A stretch of 64,000 bases of DNA from Facklamia lactis (lineage in GTDB: Bacteria; Bacillota; Bacilli; Lactobacillales; Aerococcaceae), in NCBI RefSeq assembly GCF_015863205.1, contig NZ_JACBXQ010000006.1, positions 124,001-188,000 on the forward strand. The letters are read 5' to 3'. The notes below the pieces were generated by a model that was not told where the DNA came from, ran no database searches, and saw nothing but the letters and a program-made list of their open reading frames with translations. The position numbers were made by a program, and so were the translations under genes. Shown piece after piece: positions 7,397 to 17,440 of the stretch; the first letter of the stretch is position 1; each line of letters opens with the position of its first letter.

Positions 7397-8824
7397 TTAA
7401 CCTCTCTTCCACGTAGTGCCTTGCGGTGTGTCATCTAGTAAGATATTTTGAGCTTTTAATTGTTCTCTTATTTCATCTGCTCTAGCAAAATCTTTATTTT
7501 TTCTAGCCTGATTGCGTTCCTCTATCATCGCTTCAACTTCAGCATCTAGAACCTCATTATCTTCTAAATCTAATCCAAAAATATCTAATAATTTTACTAT
7601 TTCCAAGTAAAATCGATCTAGAATATTTCTTTCTACCTCTGAAGAATCCAAATATCGGTTCGCTATTTTTACCATTTCAAATATAGCTGTCATACCATTA
7701 GCAGCATTAAAGTCGTCATCCATTGCTTCTTCAAAGACCATCTTTTGCATTTCAAATTCTTTTATGACGTGAAGAGATAAATCATTAAATTCTGAATCTT
7801 CCTTTAAGTGTGCTTTTCGATTACTCAAACGTCTTAATACTTCTTTCAATCGACTAACAGATTGTTCCGCATTTATTAAGGCATTGCGGTCATAACGTAG
7901 CGGACGGCGATAATGAACGGTTGAAAGTAAGTATCGTACAACCATTGGATCAGTTTCTTCTAATAAGTCTCGTAGCAAAACAAAATTACCCAATGATTTG
8001 GACATTTTCTCATCGGTTTCTCCATAAGTCACAAAGCCATTATGCATCCAGTAATTAGCAAAAATATGGTCCGAATGCGCTTCTGATTGTGCAATTTCAT
8101 TCTCATGATGGGGAAATTGTAAATCTTGTCCTCCTCCATGAATATCGAGTACTTCGCCTAAATACTTGGTTGACATCACAGAACACTCAATATGCCAACC
8201 GGGTCTCCCAAAACCCCAAGGAGATTCCCACGAAATTTCATTCTGATCCTTCGTCGCTTTCCAAAGCGCAAAATCTAAAGGACTCTCTTTACGTTGGTTT
8301 TCTTCATCATTTAATCGTTGACTTGCTCCTTGACGTAAGTCTGCTATCGATTGATCAGACAATTTACCGTAGGTTTCAAATTTGTCCGTACGAAAATAAA
8401 CATCACCTTGGCTTTCATAAGCATAACCTTTTTCAATCAGGACTTTGATATATTGAATAATTTCTGGAATATTATCCATAACTCTCGGATGAATATTAGC
8501 AGGCTTGACATTAATCGCCTGCGTATCCTCTTGATAAGCAGCAATATATTTATCAGATAGCATTTTAGGCGTAAGCTTTTCTTCTTTGGCAGCTTTAATG
8601 ATCTTATCATCCACATCTGTGAAATTACTTACATAATTCACTTCATAGCCTCTATATTCTAAATATCGGCGAATAATATCAAACGCAACAGCTGAACGTG
8701 CATTCCCTATATGAATATAATTATATACAGTCGGTCCACAGACATAGAAATTAACTTTTCCTGCTTGCTGAGGGATAAACTCTTCTTTCTGACGGGTTAA
8801 GGTATTAAAAATACTAAGTGCCAT
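7397..8824 (-). CDS. cysS: Cysteinyl-tRNA synthetase
   Basis: Class I aminoacyl-tRNA synthetase charging tRNA-Cys. The 475-aa protein has the HIGH-type motif HIGN (residues 38-41), the KMSKS loop (EKMSKSLGNF) and the zinc-site segments around CGPT, ECSVMS and HHENE. It is the first gene of cysS-mrnC-rlmB-rae1-sigH. An extended -10 (TG-C-TATAAT, TATAAT at 8859-8864) lies upstream. I see no T-box in the short leader. Confidence 0.96.
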   Translation of the reverse strand: MALSIFNTLTRQKEEFIPQQAGKVNFYVCGPTVYNYIHIGNARSAVAFDIIRRYLEYRGYEVNYVSNFTDVDDKIIKAAKEEKLTPKMLSDKYIAAYQEDTQAINVKPANIHPRVMDNIPEIIQYIKVLIEKGYAYESQGDVYFRTDKFETYGKLSDQSIADLRQGASQRLNDEENQRKESPLDFALWKATKDQNEISWESPWGFGRPGWHIECSVMSTKYLGEVLDIHGGGQDLQFPHHENEIAQSEAHSDHIFANYWMHNGFVTYGETDEKMSKSLGNFVLLRDLLEETDPMVVRYLLSTVHYRRPLRYDRNALINAEQSVSRLKEVLRRLSNRKAHLKEDSEFNDLSLHVIKEFEMQKMVFEEAMDDDFNAANGMTAIFEMVKIANRYLDSSEVERNILDRFYLEIVKLLDIFGLDLEDNEVLDAEVEAMIEERNQARKNKDFARADEIREQLKAQNILLDDTPQGTTWKRG

Positions 8825-8858
8825 ACTCGACCTTCTTTCTTCAAATAACTTGTGCTTT

Positions 8859-8864
8859 ATTATA
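8859..8864 (-). promoter_or_regulatory. cysS promoter (-10)
   Basis: TATAAT preceded by TG-C on the minus strand, 35 bp before the cysS start. The -35 (TTCGAA, 18 bp upstream) is weak, as expected for an extended -10 promoter. Confidence 0.55.
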
Positions 8865-8988
8865 GCATCATTTAGCAGAGCTTTCGAATTATGGTCGAAA
8901 AAAGTGTTATTACAAGACCTTTTAATAAATCTTTGGTATATTAAAAATGTAACAAGTTGGTATTTATAGTTAATTTAAGGAGGATCTT

Positions 8989-9210
8989 ATGATGAAAAAT
9001 AAGCAGCTTCTATTTACCCCATTTGCTTCTCATGCTAACAAGTTAATAAATTATAATACACTAAGTCTTGATCAGGGCACAGCTTCCGCCTCTCATCAAG
9101 ACTTATTATCTTTTTATAGAGGAAACAATTTAATAGCAAACCGCTTAATCAATTTCATTAAGCGTGGCTTTCCGCCGGAGGTGATCCTTTTATCTACACC
9201 CTTCCCCTAA
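8989..9210 (+). CDS. Small protein of unknown function
   Basis: A 73-aa (or 72-aa) frame starts at ATG 8989 or 8992. A strong AAGGAGG (8977-8983) lies 5 or 8 nt ahead, and an extended -10 (TG-G-TATATT near 8936) lies upstream, so expression is plausible. No family was recognised. The protein is basic, has no membrane segment and ends in the Pro-rich tail GFPPEVILLSTPFP. Near the end the DNA reads GGAGGTGATCC, a match to the 16S rRNA 3'-end complement, with no start codon suitably placed after it. It may be a true small gene or the remnant of a longer one. It runs head-on to replication, just upstream of aldA. Confidence 0.4.
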   Translation: MMKNKQLLFTPFASHANKLINYNTLSLDQGTASASHQDLLSFYRGNNLIANRLINFIKRGFPPEVILLSTPFP

Positions 9211-9226
9211 AATTTAAAGGCCTTAA

Positions 9227-9264
9227 GCAAAGCGCTTTCAAAAAAATGAAAGATTCATTATAAT
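9227..9264 (+). promoter_or_regulatory. aldA promoter region with cre-like site
   Basis: GCAAAGCGCTTTCA (9227-9240) matches the CcpA operator core in 12 of 14 positions. It overlaps the -35 area of a promoter whose -10 is TATAAT at 9259-9264. CcpA repression of the aldehyde dehydrogenase is inferred. Confidence 0.6.
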
Positions 9265-9297
9265 ATCATTAACTATTCTTAAGAAGGGATTGATATA

Positions 9298-10776
9298 GTG
9301 AACATTCGACAAATTATAGATGACAAATATCCTTTATATATTGATGGTAATTGGACTGAGGGGACGGGACAAGATTATATCACTGCCTATAATCCCGCTA
9401 CCCATGAAGAGTTATCACAATTTATAGATGCAACGAATGAGGATGTTGATCAAGCGGTCGAAGCCGCAAGAAAAGCTTTTAGCACTTGGAGTATAACAAG
9501 TGTTAAGGAGAGAAGCTCTATTTTATTAGCGATTGCAGATCGTATCGAAGAGAATGCTGAACGTTTTGCTCAGATTGAAAGTTTAGATAATGGTAAACCT
9601 ATTCGAGAAACATTAGGAGCCGATATCCCCTTAGCGATTGACCACTTCCGATATTTTGCTGGGGTCATTCGAGGCGAAGAGGATCAGGTTAAACTGTTAG
9701 ACAATCAGACCATGTCGATGATTCTTAGAGAACCAATTGGAGTAGTCGCTCAAATAGTTCCTTGGAATTTTCCCTTTCTAATGGCCGCTTGGAAAATTGC
9801 CCCAGCTTTAGCAGCTGGAAATACAATCGTTTTTAGCCCATCTTCTTCAACCTCTCTTTCAATTCTTGAATTAACTAAAATTTTACATGAAATAGTACCA
9901 AAAGGTGTCTTTAATCTCGTAACAGGAAGAGGGTCCAAATCAGGCGATTACTTACAGCATCATAAAGGAATTGATAAGATTGCATTCACCGGATCAACTG
10001 AAGTCGGAAGAGGAATAGGGATTTCTGCCGCTGAAAATCTAATCCCTGCAACCTTAGAGTTAGGTGGAAAATCAGCCAATATATTCTTTGAAGATTGTGA
10101 TATTGAGAAAGCAATTGAAGGAGTGCAATTAGGTATCTTGTTTAATCAGGGGCAAGTGTGCTCTGCAGGTTCAAGAATATTTGTCCAAGAAAGCTTCTAT
10201 GACCAATTTATGGAAAAAATAATTACAGCTTTTAAAGAGGTTAAAGTTGGTAACCCAATTGAAAAAGAAACGCAAATGGGAGCTCAAATCAATGAGAAGC
10301 AAATTGAAACAATCGAAAAATATATTAAAATTGGACAAGAGGAAGGAGCTAAAATTCTTATTGGTGGCGAAAGATATCAGGAAGGGCCATTAGCTAAGGG
10401 AGCTTTCTTCCAACCAACCCTACTAGAAGCCACAAATGAGATGCAAGTAGCACAAGAGGAAATATTTGGTCCAGTAGGTACCATTATCAAATTTAAAGAT
10501 GCTGATGACGTAATTCAAATGGCCAATGATAATGAATATGGACTCGGTGGTGGAGTATGGACATCTGATCTTAACACAGCTTTCAAAGTAGCACGAGAAG
10601 TTAGAACAGGGCGTGTATGGGTCAACACCTACACACAATTTGAGGCTGGCGCGCCTTTTGGTGGCTACAAAAATTCAGGTATTGGCCGCGAAACTCATAA
10701 AATGATTTTAGATGCCTATACGCAAACAAAAAATATTTATATCGATTTATCTGGTAAAGGTGCTGGACTCTATTAA
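9298..10776 (+). CDS. NAD(P)-dependent aldehyde dehydrogenase
   Basis: Oxidises an aldehyde to the acid. The exact substrate cannot be read from the sequence. The 492-aa ALDH-superfamily protein has the catalytic Cys in NQGQVCSAGSR, the general-base Glu in ATLELGGKSANI, the cofactor-loop FTGSTEVGRGI and the proton-relay Asn in VPWNFPF. The start is GTG at 9298. It is monocistronic, opposite to its neighbours, with a cre-like site upstream and a bidirectional terminator downstream. This suggests a catabolic role repressed by preferred sugars. Confidence 0.9.
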   Translation: MNIRQIIDDKYPLYIDGNWTEGTGQDYITAYNPATHEELSQFIDATNEDVDQAVEAARKAFSTWSITSVKERSSILLAIADRIEENAERFAQIESLDNGKPIRETLGADIPLAIDHFRYFAGVIRGEEDQVKLLDNQTMSMILREPIGVVAQIVPWNFPFLMAAWKIAPALAAGNTIVFSPSSSTSLSILELTKILHEIVPKGVFNLVTGRGSKSGDYLQHHKGIDKIAFTGSTEVGRGIGISAAENLIPATLELGGKSANIFFEDCDIEKAIEGVQLGILFNQGQVCSAGSRIFVQESFYDQFMEKIITAFKEVKVGNPIEKETQMGAQINEKQIETIEKYIKIGQEEGAKILIGGERYQEGPLAKGAFFQPTLLEATNEMQVAQEEIFGPVGTIIKFKDADDVIQMANDNEYGLGGGVWTSDLNTAFKVAREVRTGRVWVNTYTQFEAGAPFGGYKNSGIGRETHKMILDAYTQTKNIYIDLSGKGAGLY

Positions 10777-10786
10777 ATAGTATAAA

Positions 10787-10812
10787 AAAGGTAGGTTTAA
10801 AACCTACCTTTT
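10787..10812. terminator. Bidirectional terminator between aldA and lplA
   Basis: The hairpin AAAGGTAGGTTT/AAACCTACCTTT has T runs on both strands and separates the convergent genes. Confidence 0.88.
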
Positions 10813-10832
10813 TTTATTTTTTTGATTAGCCT

Positions 10833-11840
10833 TTATGAGAAGATCAACTCTACAAGCTCTTCAGCGGTCACATCGCCCAAATATTGTTTTAAATTAATGT
10901 TTGTCAAAACCTCTTTGACAGCATTTTTCTCAAATTTTACACCTCTTAAGGCATTTTCCACATCTTCGATTTCTCCCAGACCAAAGAAATCCCCATAAAT
11001 TTTAACGTCTTCAATCATTACTTTATGCGTTTTAAAGCGCATATCAACAAAACCAAATGGAAATTTTTTAGCAACTTTGATATCGAACTTAGGCGAATGA
11101 CCATAATTCCAGTCCCAATTACCAAAACGTTCTTCCCGAATTTTGTATACGGCTTTCCAATCTTCCTCTGTCAAATGATATTCTTTGACATTTTCACGCT
11201 TGTCAACTTTAAAAATTTCCAATAATAATTTATCTCGAAACTCTTCTGTTGTCATATCTTTATATTCATCATCCACATAAGGTTTCAAATTTGTCACGCG
11301 TGACCGAACAGATTTGACACCTTTTGATTCAAATTTTGCTTTGTTTGGTTTTAAGGCATTGTTAACTTCGTCTAAATCTGAGTCAAATAAAATCGTTCCA
11401 TGAGCAGTCATACGTCCATTTTTTGCATACATTGCATTCCCTGAAAACTTTTTGCCATCTACTAACAAATCATTTCGGCCAAGCAATTCAGCAGTTCGGG
11501 CACCCATCTTATGTAAAGCCTCTATCACTGGTTGAGTAAATGCTTTGAAATCACGAAAAGATCCATCATCATCTTTGATAAAACAAAATGAAAAGTTTCC
11601 TAAATCATGATAAACGGCTCCCCCACCTGACATTCTTCGTACAACCGTTATATCTTTTTCCTCCACATAGGGTTGATTGATCTCTTCAAACGTATTCTGA
11701 TTACGACCAATTATGATGGATGGAGAGTTAATATAGAATAGCAAAATAGGCTCATCAACTAAACGATTTTCAACTAAATAAGTCTCTAGAGCAATATTAA
11801 CACTTGCATCATAATTATCACCATTATCAACAAAATACAT
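10833..11840 (-). CDS. lplA: Lipoate-protein ligase
   Basis: Attaches scavenged lipoate to the E2 subunits of 2-oxoacid dehydrogenases and to GcvH. The 335-aa protein has the BPL/LplA catalytic domain with RRMSGGGAVYHDLGN, the NSPSIIIGRNQN segment and a C-terminal accessory domain, as in LplA/LplJ. The GGGAVYHDLGN loop is the lipoyl-AMP binding site. It stands alone, with terminators on both sides. Homologue substrates (lipoate or octanoate) are not distinguishable here. Confidence 0.92.
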   Translation of the reverse strand: MYFVDNGDNYDASVNIALETYLVENRLVDEPILLFYINSPSIIIGRNQNTFEEINQPYVEEKDITVVRRMSGGGAVYHDLGNFSFCFIKDDDGSFRDFKAFTQPVIEALHKMGARTAELLGRNDLLVDGKKFSGNAMYAKNGRMTAHGTILFDSDLDEVNNALKPNKAKFESKGVKSVRSRVTNLKPYVDDEYKDMTTEEFRDKLLLEIFKVDKRENVKEYHLTEEDWKAVYKIREERFGNWDWNYGHSPKFDIKVAKKFPFGFVDMRFKTHKVMIEDVKIYGDFFGLGEIEDVENALRGVKFEKNAVKEVLTNINLKQYLGDVTAEELVELIFS

Positions 11841-11901
11841 ACGCGTCCTCCTTTAATTTAATAATTATATTATGACATTTTTTTCTATTAACTCAAGAGA
11901 C

Positions 11902-11934
11902 AAAAAAAGCCCTCTATAATATTCCTAGAGGGCT
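11902..11934 (-). terminator. Terminator of the DAACS symporter gene
   Basis: The stem AGCCCTCTA/TAGAGGGCT is followed on the minus strand by seven T residues, just past the stop codon. Confidence 0.88.
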
Positions 11935-11945
11935 GGTTTACTAAA

Positions 11946-13142
11946 TTATTTATTTATAATTTTATCTTGGTATATCTTATCAATGAAAACGGCAATCGCG
12001 TTATCACCTGAAACATTCGCTGCTGTACCAAAAGAATCTTGAGTTAAATATAAACTGATCATTAATTGCTGCATGGCATCCGTTGCAATTCCAACCATCG
12101 GCAAGAAAGGAAGAGCAGACATAATCGCTCCACCCGGAGCTCCTGGTGCTGCAACCATTGCAATTCCCAACATAGCAATAAATCCAAGAATCATTCCATA
12201 TCCATGTGGTAAATCATACATTAACAACAATGCTGTAGAACAAGATGTAATTGTAATCATCGAACCAGCTAAATGGATTGTAGCACATAAAGGAACAACA
12301 AAATTACGAATTTGTTCTGAAACTCCATTATTCATTGCACATTCAATATTAACAGGAATTGTTGCAGCCGAAGATTGGGTTCCCACAGCTGTCATATAAC
12401 CAGGAATCTGATTTTTTATTAAAGCAAATGGATTCTTCCCTGCGTAAGTCCCAAACACAATGAACATTAAAGATATATATAAGATATGCATGATAATTAC
12501 AACTAGGAAAACTTTCCAGAAAATTGAAAGAACCGCAAATACTGAACCTGAACGAGACATATTTGCAAAGTTTCCTAAGATATAAAATGGTAATAAAGGA
12601 ACAATGACCACTTCAAGAACTTTAACAATTATCTTTTCAAATTCATCAATTCCTTTATATAAAATTTCTCCTGATCCAATCCCACGTAACCACGAAATTG
12701 ATAACCCCATCATAAATGCTAATACAATTGCAGCCGTTACATCAATAAAAGGCTCCAACGGAATTGTAAAAAGTGGCTCAACTCCTCCACCTGCTTCGGT
12801 GATTTTCTCTACTAAATCAACTGTAATAAAACTTGGAAATAAATTAATTGCTACAAAATAAGCAATGGTTCCTCCAATTAAAGTTGAAATGTAAGAGGTT
12901 AAAGCTGTAATTCCTAACAACTTACCTGCTCCATCCGTCAAATCAGCAATTCCTTTAGTAACTAATCCAATGATCATCAAAGGAATAAAGAAGCTTAAGA
13001 ATGAACTAAATAAAGACGACAATGTCACTAAAATTCTAATAAACCATTCAGGTATAAATGATAATTGACCTATAATAATCCCGATAATTATTGCAATAAT
13101 TAAACGGGGAACTAATCCGATTGTTATTTTCCTTTTTGACAT
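11946..13142 (-). CDS. Dicarboxylate/amino acid:cation symporter (DAACS family)
   Basis: Secondary transporter for an amino acid or dicarboxylate driven by Na+ or H+. The 398-aa protein has about eight hydrophobic helices plus re-entrant loops. The Ser-rich hairpin motif GTQSSAATIPV and the PLCATIHLAGS segment are diagnostic for the glutamate/serine-threonine/cystine symporter superfamily. I cannot choose between GltP, SstT and TcyP types from sequence alone. It is monocistronic, with a perfect cre-like palindrome in its promoter. Confidence 0.85.
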   Translation of the reverse strand: MSKRKITIGLVPRLIIAIIIGIIIGQLSFIPEWFIRILVTLSSLFSSFLSFFIPLMIIGLVTKGIADLTDGAGKLLGITALTSYISTLIGGTIAYFVAINLFPSFITVDLVEKITEAGGGVEPLFTIPLEPFIDVTAAIVLAFMMGLSISWLRGIGSGEILYKGIDEFEKIIVKVLEVVIVPLLPFYILGNFANMSRSGSVFAVLSIFWKVFLVVIIMHILYISLMFIVFGTYAGKNPFALIKNQIPGYMTAVGTQSSAATIPVNIECAMNNGVSEQIRNFVVPLCATIHLAGSMITITSCSTALLLMYDLPHGYGMILGFIAMLGIAMVAAPGAPGGAIMSALPFLPMVGIATDAMQQLMISLYLTQDSFGTAANVSGDNAIAVFIDKIYQDKIINK

Positions 13143-13165
13143 ATTTTTCTTCCTTCCATAACATT

Positions 13166-13188
13166 AGTATAACCGAAAGCGCTTTCCG
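13166..13188 (-). promoter_or_regulatory. DAACS symporter promoter with cre site
   Basis: A minus-strand -10 TATACT (13166-13171) is overlapped upstream by the palindrome GAAAGCGCTTTC (13175-13186), a strong CcpA operator core. CcpA bound here would cover the promoter, so carbon catabolite repression is the likely effect. Confidence 0.7.
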
Positions 13189-13300
13189 AATATTATTATG
13201 GCATATTTTACAAATAAAAGGAAGCTCTTTTTAATAAAATTAACATTAAATTAAAAAGAGACTCATAAATTGTTAGTATATGTGATTCTTCTTCTAATAT

Positions 13301-13362
13301 AAAAAAATCGTACTAGAATAACAAAGAACAGAAAATAGTATCTCTATTATTCTAATACGATT
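13301..13362 (-). terminator. gltX terminator
   Basis: A 16-bp stem with one mismatch (13306-13321 with 13347-13362, AATCGTA..AGAATAA type) has a roughly 25-nt loop. On the minus strand it is followed by seven T residues. Confidence 0.8.
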
Positions 13363-13369
13363 AATATTT

Positions 13370-14845
13370 TTAGATTTGATCAAGCACTTGTTTAATGTGA
13401 TTAATCGCTTTATCTCGACCTAATACTTCAATCATTTCCGGTAGCTCAGGGCCATGCATTTGACCTGAAACCGCAATACGGATTGGCATAAATAGCTTTT
13501 TCCCTTTAATACCAGTAGCTTTTTGAATTTGCTTCGTCAAGGGCTTGATATTTTCGCTCATAAAGTCATCATTTGATAAAATGGTCAATTTATCCAGCAT
13601 TGCTTCAATAACAACCGGTGCTGTCTCATCAGCTAAAATTTCTTTAGCTTCCTCACTCAACACCAACGTATCATTAAAGAATAAAGAAGAAGCCTCAACA
13701 ATTTCCGCACCATAAGAGATTTGATCGTGGTATAAACTCACTAATTTTCGAACCCAGCTCAATTCAGACTGATTCGGTGAAGTACTTACTTTACCTGCTT
13801 CCTGCAAATGAGGTAATGCAAGCTCTACTACCTTGTCCAAATCAGCTGCTTTCATGTAAGTATTGTTAATCCACTCTAGTTTCTTTTTATCGAAAGAAGC
13901 AGGGGAAGTTGATAATCGATCTGGATCAAATTGTTCAATTAATTCAACTGGTAAAAAGATCTCTTCCTCACCTTTAGGTGACCACCCTAATAGTGCAATA
14001 AAATTAAACATCGCTTCTGGCAGATAGCCGAGATTACGATATTGCTCTATAAATTGTAAAATTCCACCATCGCGTTTAGAAAGTTTCTTATTAGTCTCTG
14101 CATTAATAATTAGAGTCATGTGCCCAAATTCTGGATAATCCCATCCGAAAGCATCATATATCATCATTTGCTTTGGAGTATTGGCGATATGGTCATCTCC
14201 TCGAAGCACATGGCTAATCTTCATGTAATGGTCATCAACCGCTACAGCAAAATTATATGTGGGCATCCCATCTTTCTTCTGAATCACCCAATCACCTGAT
14301 ATATTTTTTGATTCAAAAGTAACAGGCCCCTTAACAATATCGTTAAATTGATACGTCACATCTTTAGGTACTCTAAAGCGTATCGCTGCCTTTCTACCTT
14401 CAGCCTCAAATGCATCCTGCTCTTCCTTCGTTAAATGAGCGTGTTGCCCACCATAATGAGGCATTTCACCTCTAGCCTTTTGTTCCTCTCGTTCAGCTTC
14501 TAATTCTTCTTCAGTCATATAGCACTTATATGCAAGATTTTTTTCGATCAAACTATCAATTAAAGGCTGATAAATAGATAATCGCTCTGATTGGCGGTAT
14601 GGTCCATATTCTCCTGGATTGACCGCTGATTCATCCCAATCAATTCCAAGCCAAGTTAAATTATCTAGTTGACTTTGTTCCCCACGTTCAATATTACGTT
14701 TAGTATCTGTATCTTCAGTACGTATGATAAATTCCCCACCTTGTGAACGGGCAAATAAATAATTAAATAAAGCAGTCCGAGCATTCCCTATATGCAATTC
14801 ACCTGTTGGACTTGGGGCATAACGCACACGAATCTTATCACTCAT
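13370..14845 (-). CDS. gltX: Glutamyl-tRNA synthetase
   Basis: Class I synthetase charging tRNA-Glu, and in most Firmicutes also tRNA-Gln for later amidation. From the ATG at 14845 it is 491 aa. HIGN is at residues 18-21 and the KLSKR loop lies in [10 protein letters not shown]. The frame extends 9 nt further to TTG codons. AAAGGAG lies 10 nt before the ATG and 7 nt before one TTG, so the start is not fully settled. It follows yacL by an 82-nt gap, part of the usual Firmicutes dut/radA-yacL-gltX neighbourhood. Confidence 0.95.
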   Translation of the reverse strand: MSDKIRVRYAPSPTGELHIGNARTALFNYLFARSQGGEFIIRTEDTDTKRNIERGEQSQLDNLTWLGIDWDESAVNPGEYGPYRQSERLSIYQPLIDSLIEKNLAYKCYMTEEELEAEREEQKARGEMPHYGGQHAHLTKEEQDAFEAEGRKAAIRFRVPKDVTYQFNDIVKGPVTFESKNISGDWVIQKKDGMPTYNFAVAVDDHYMKISHVLRGDDHIANTPKQMMIYDAFGWDYPEFGHMTLIINAETNKKLSKRDGGILQFIEQYRNLGYLPEAMFNFIALLGWSPKGEEEIFLPVELIEQFDPDRLSTSPASFDKKKLEWINNTYMKAADLDKVVELALPHLQEAGKVSTSPNQSELSWVRKLVSLYHDQISYGAEIVEASSLFFNDTLVLSEEAKEILADETAPVVIEAMLDKLTILSNDDFMSENIKPLTKQIQKATGIKGKKLFMPIRIAVSGQMHGPELPEMIEVLGRDKAINHIKQVLDQI

Positions 14846-14927
14846 CAAATACAATCTCCTTTAATCATAGTCTAGTCATTACCTACTCTATTGTAACGCT
14901 TTAAATATACTGATTCAATTGCTGTTC

Positions 14928-16028
14928 TTAGTCAATAATTTTAGCAAAGATCATTCGTCCTGCAGCTGTCTGTAAGGAAGAAGTAACAGTTACATTTAGC
15001 CATTCATTCATATGATCTAGTCCTTCTTCAACAACTACCATTGTGCCATCATCTAAATATGCTACACCTTGGCGACGTTCTGTACCGGATTTCAATATCT
15101 GAACACGTAAATCTTCACCCGGAATTAAGGCAGGTTTTACCGCATTTGCTAATTCATTAATATTAAGAACCGGCACATTTTGAAATTCACTCACTTTATT
15201 TAAATTATAATCATTAGTGATGAGTGATCCTTGTAATTCTTTAGCTAATCTAACGAGTTTTGCATCAACCTCTGGAACATCCTCATAATCTCCCTCGAAT
15301 ATTTGAATATTCACGGCTTTTTCTTTCTGCAACCCATTCAATATATCCAAACCTCTGCGACCTTTTGTTCTCTTTAAAGAATCGGAGGAATCTGCAATAT
15401 GTTGTAATTCAGCAAGAACAAAATGAGGAACAATTAAAATACCTTCTAAGAATCCTGTTTTTAAAATATCTGCAATCCTTCCGTCAATGATAACACTTGT
15501 ATCAAGAATTTTATAAGAACTTGCCACTACTTGTTCATGCTGATCTTCTTTTATACTGTGAACGATAGTCTCATTATTATTTTTAGCGACTTTTTGGTTA
15601 GATTTAGAGAAAAAACTTAAAATTTCGTCTCGCCGATTCATAGTAACCTGATAGCCTATTAAGCCCCCAGAAAGAGATAAAATAAGCGGAAGAATAGAGG
15701 AAAGAATAATAATATTCAAAGAAGCAATAGGGAGCGCAATTAAATACCCCACTAAGACTCCAAGCAATAATCCTATTCCTCCGATAATTAAATTGGAAGT
15801 TGGCTGTTTCTCAATGATTTTAACGACTCTTTGAATAAAGTGTTTAATGACAGGTGCCAAAAGAAAACCGAATAAAGTAAAAATAAGACCAAAAATTAAA
15901 GCATTCCACAATGGATTGGCCAATAGTTGATTATATACATTCAAACTACGCCATAGAGTCGGTCCTACAGTAAAACCAAAGCTTAACCCGATAATCACTG
16001 CAATCAATATTGTTATCTTTTTTATCAT
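14928..16028 (-). CDS. yacL: PIN/TRAM-domain membrane protein (YacL-like)
   Basis: Conserved Firmicutes protein with a putative nuclease domain. The 366-aa sequence has four N-terminal membrane helices (residues about 1-150). A PIN domain begins KILDTSVIIDGRIADI and includes LVRLAKELQGSLITNDYNLN, and a C-terminal TRAM domain contains AYLDDGTMVVVEEG. The acidic PIN residues are present. A near-perfect ribosome site (AAAGGAGGTGATACA) precedes the ATG. It follows radA by 29 nt. Its biological role is not established. Confidence 0.88.
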   Translation of the reverse strand: MIKKITILIAVIIGLSFGFTVGPTLWRSLNVYNQLLANPLWNALIFGLIFTLFGFLLAPVIKHFIQRVVKIIEKQPTSNLIIGGIGLLLGVLVGYLIALPIASLNIIILSSILPLILSLSGGLIGYQVTMNRRDEILSFFSKSNQKVAKNNNETIVHSIKEDQHEQVVASSYKILDTSVIIDGRIADILKTGFLEGILIVPHFVLAELQHIADSSDSLKRTKGRRGLDILNGLQKEKAVNIQIFEGDYEDVPEVDAKLVRLAKELQGSLITNDYNLNKVSEFQNVPVLNINELANAVKPALIPGEDLRVQILKSGTERRQGVAYLDDGTMVVVEEGLDHMNEWLNVTVTSSLQTAAGRMIFAKIID

Positions 16029-16057
16029 TGTATCACCTCCTTTAAATAAAATTTTGT

Positions 16058-17440
16058 TTATTTTGGAAAAATTAATCGAATTGCATTTTGAATAGTTTTA
16101 ACCGGGATAATTTCAAGTTGTAATGCAAGGTCATTTAAGCCTTTTAAATTATTATACGGAATAAAAGCCCGTTTAAACCCAAGTTTATTAGCTTCTTTTA
16201 ACCGATCTTCGATTTGAGAAACCCGCCGAATCTCACCAGTGAGTCCAATCTCCCCCATAAAAACATCATCCACTCTAGTTTCTCGATTCCAGTAACTTGA
16301 CGCTATACTTACTGCAATCGCTAAATCAATCGCAGGCTCATCTAATCGAACTCCACCCGTTGTTTTAAAGAAAGCATCCTGATTCTGTACGAGTAAGCCA
16401 CAATGTTTCTCCATTACTGCTAATAACAATGACACTCTTTGATACTCAATACCTGAAGCTGTTCTTTTGGCATTTCCATATACTGTAGGGGTCATTAACG
16501 ATTGAATCTCCGCCAAAATTGTTCTCGTTCCTTCTAAAGCGGCTACAACTGTTGATCCAGTGGAACCAGATAACCTCTCCTCTAGAAAAAGTTCAGAAGG
16601 ATTTACTACTTCTTTCAAACCCCTATCTTGCATTTCAAAAACCCCAATTTCATTAGTCGATCCAAAACGATTTTTGACGGCTCGCAGAATTCTAAAACGA
16701 TTATGACGCTCTCCTTCAAAATATAATACCGAATCCACCATATGCTCAAGCATTCTAGGACCTGCTATGTTTCCCTCTTTCGTAACATGTCCAACAATAA
16801 AGATAGCGATTTGATTGTCTTTAGCAGCCCTCATCAAGACACTCGTTGCCCCTCGTAATTGTGAAACGGATCCAACAGTTCCTTGATTATCAGGCACTGA
16901 CATCGTTTGAATGGAATCAATAATGACCACATCTGGCTTAATCACCGAAATCTCATGTGCAATCACTGCCAAATCAGTTTCTGACAGTAAATAAAAATCA
17001 TCTCCATGTAATTCCAAACGTTCTGCTCTTAACTTAATCTGTGAAAGACTCTCTTCTCCAGACACATATAAAACGGTTTGCTCATGATTAGCTAGCTGCA
17101 CTGATACCTGCAACAACAACGTTGATTTACCAATCCCTGGATCCCCACCAATTAAAACTAATGAACCTGGCACTACACCTCCACCTAGTACACGATCAAA
17201 TTCATCAAATTTTGTCGATAACCTTTTTTCGATTTGAGTGGGAATCTGATTTAACTTATATGCCTTACCGTTTTGATGATTCCCTGAAGTTGTGACAGAA
17301 ATCGAATTCTGAGATAAAACGGTTGGCGCGATCTGTTCTTCCATTTGATTCCAAGCTCCACAGTTCGGGCATTTTCCTAACCATTTAGGCGTTTCATAAC
17401 CACAGGCTAGGCACTCATACATTGTTTTCATCTTTGCCAT
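16058..17440 (-). CDS. radA: DNA repair protein RadA/Sms
   Basis: RecA-like branch-migration helicase acting in recombination and transformation. The 460-aa protein has a C4 zinc finger (Cys10, Cys13, Cys24, Cys27), Walker [11 protein letters not shown] at residues 98-107, the RadA-specific KNRFG motif, and a C-terminal Lon-protease-like domain ([13 protein letters not shown] onward). Its ATG overlaps the dut stop by one base. Confidence 0.96.
   Translation of the reverse strand: MAKMKTMYECLACGYETPKWLGKCPNCGAWNQMEEQIAPTVLSQNSISVTTSGNHQNGKAYKLNQIPTQIEKRLSTKFDEFDRVLGGGVVPGSLVLIGGDPGIGKSTLLLQVSVQLANHEQTVLYVSGEESLSQIKLRAERLELHGDDFYLLSETDLAVIAHEISVIKPDVVIIDSIQTMSVPDNQGTVGSVSQLRGATSVLMRAAKDNQIAIFIVGHVTKEGNIAGPRMLEHMVDSVLYFEGERHNRFRILRAVKNRFGSTNEIGVFEMQDRGLKEVVNPSELFLEERLSGSTGSTVVAALEGTRTILAEIQSLMTPTVYGNAKRTASGIEYQRVSLLLAVMEKHCGLLVQNQDAFFKTTGGVRLDEPAIDLAIAVSIASSYWNRETRVDDVFMGEIGLTGEIRRVSQIEDRLKEANKLGFKRAFIPYNNLKGLNDLALQLEIIPVKTIQNAIRLIFPK

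Noticed and set aside
8825-8960. T-box leader for cysS
   Set aside because: The leader from the -10 to the start is only about 28 nt, with no specifier stem or T-box sequence.
9175-9191. GGAGGTGATCC as a ribosome site for a further gene
   Set aside because: No ATG, GTG or TTG with a usable frame lies at a suitable distance downstream.
12073-12399. 108-codon plus-strand frame opposite the symporter gene
   Set aside because: Antisense shadow of a well-supported membrane protein, with no ribosome site and no recognisable family.
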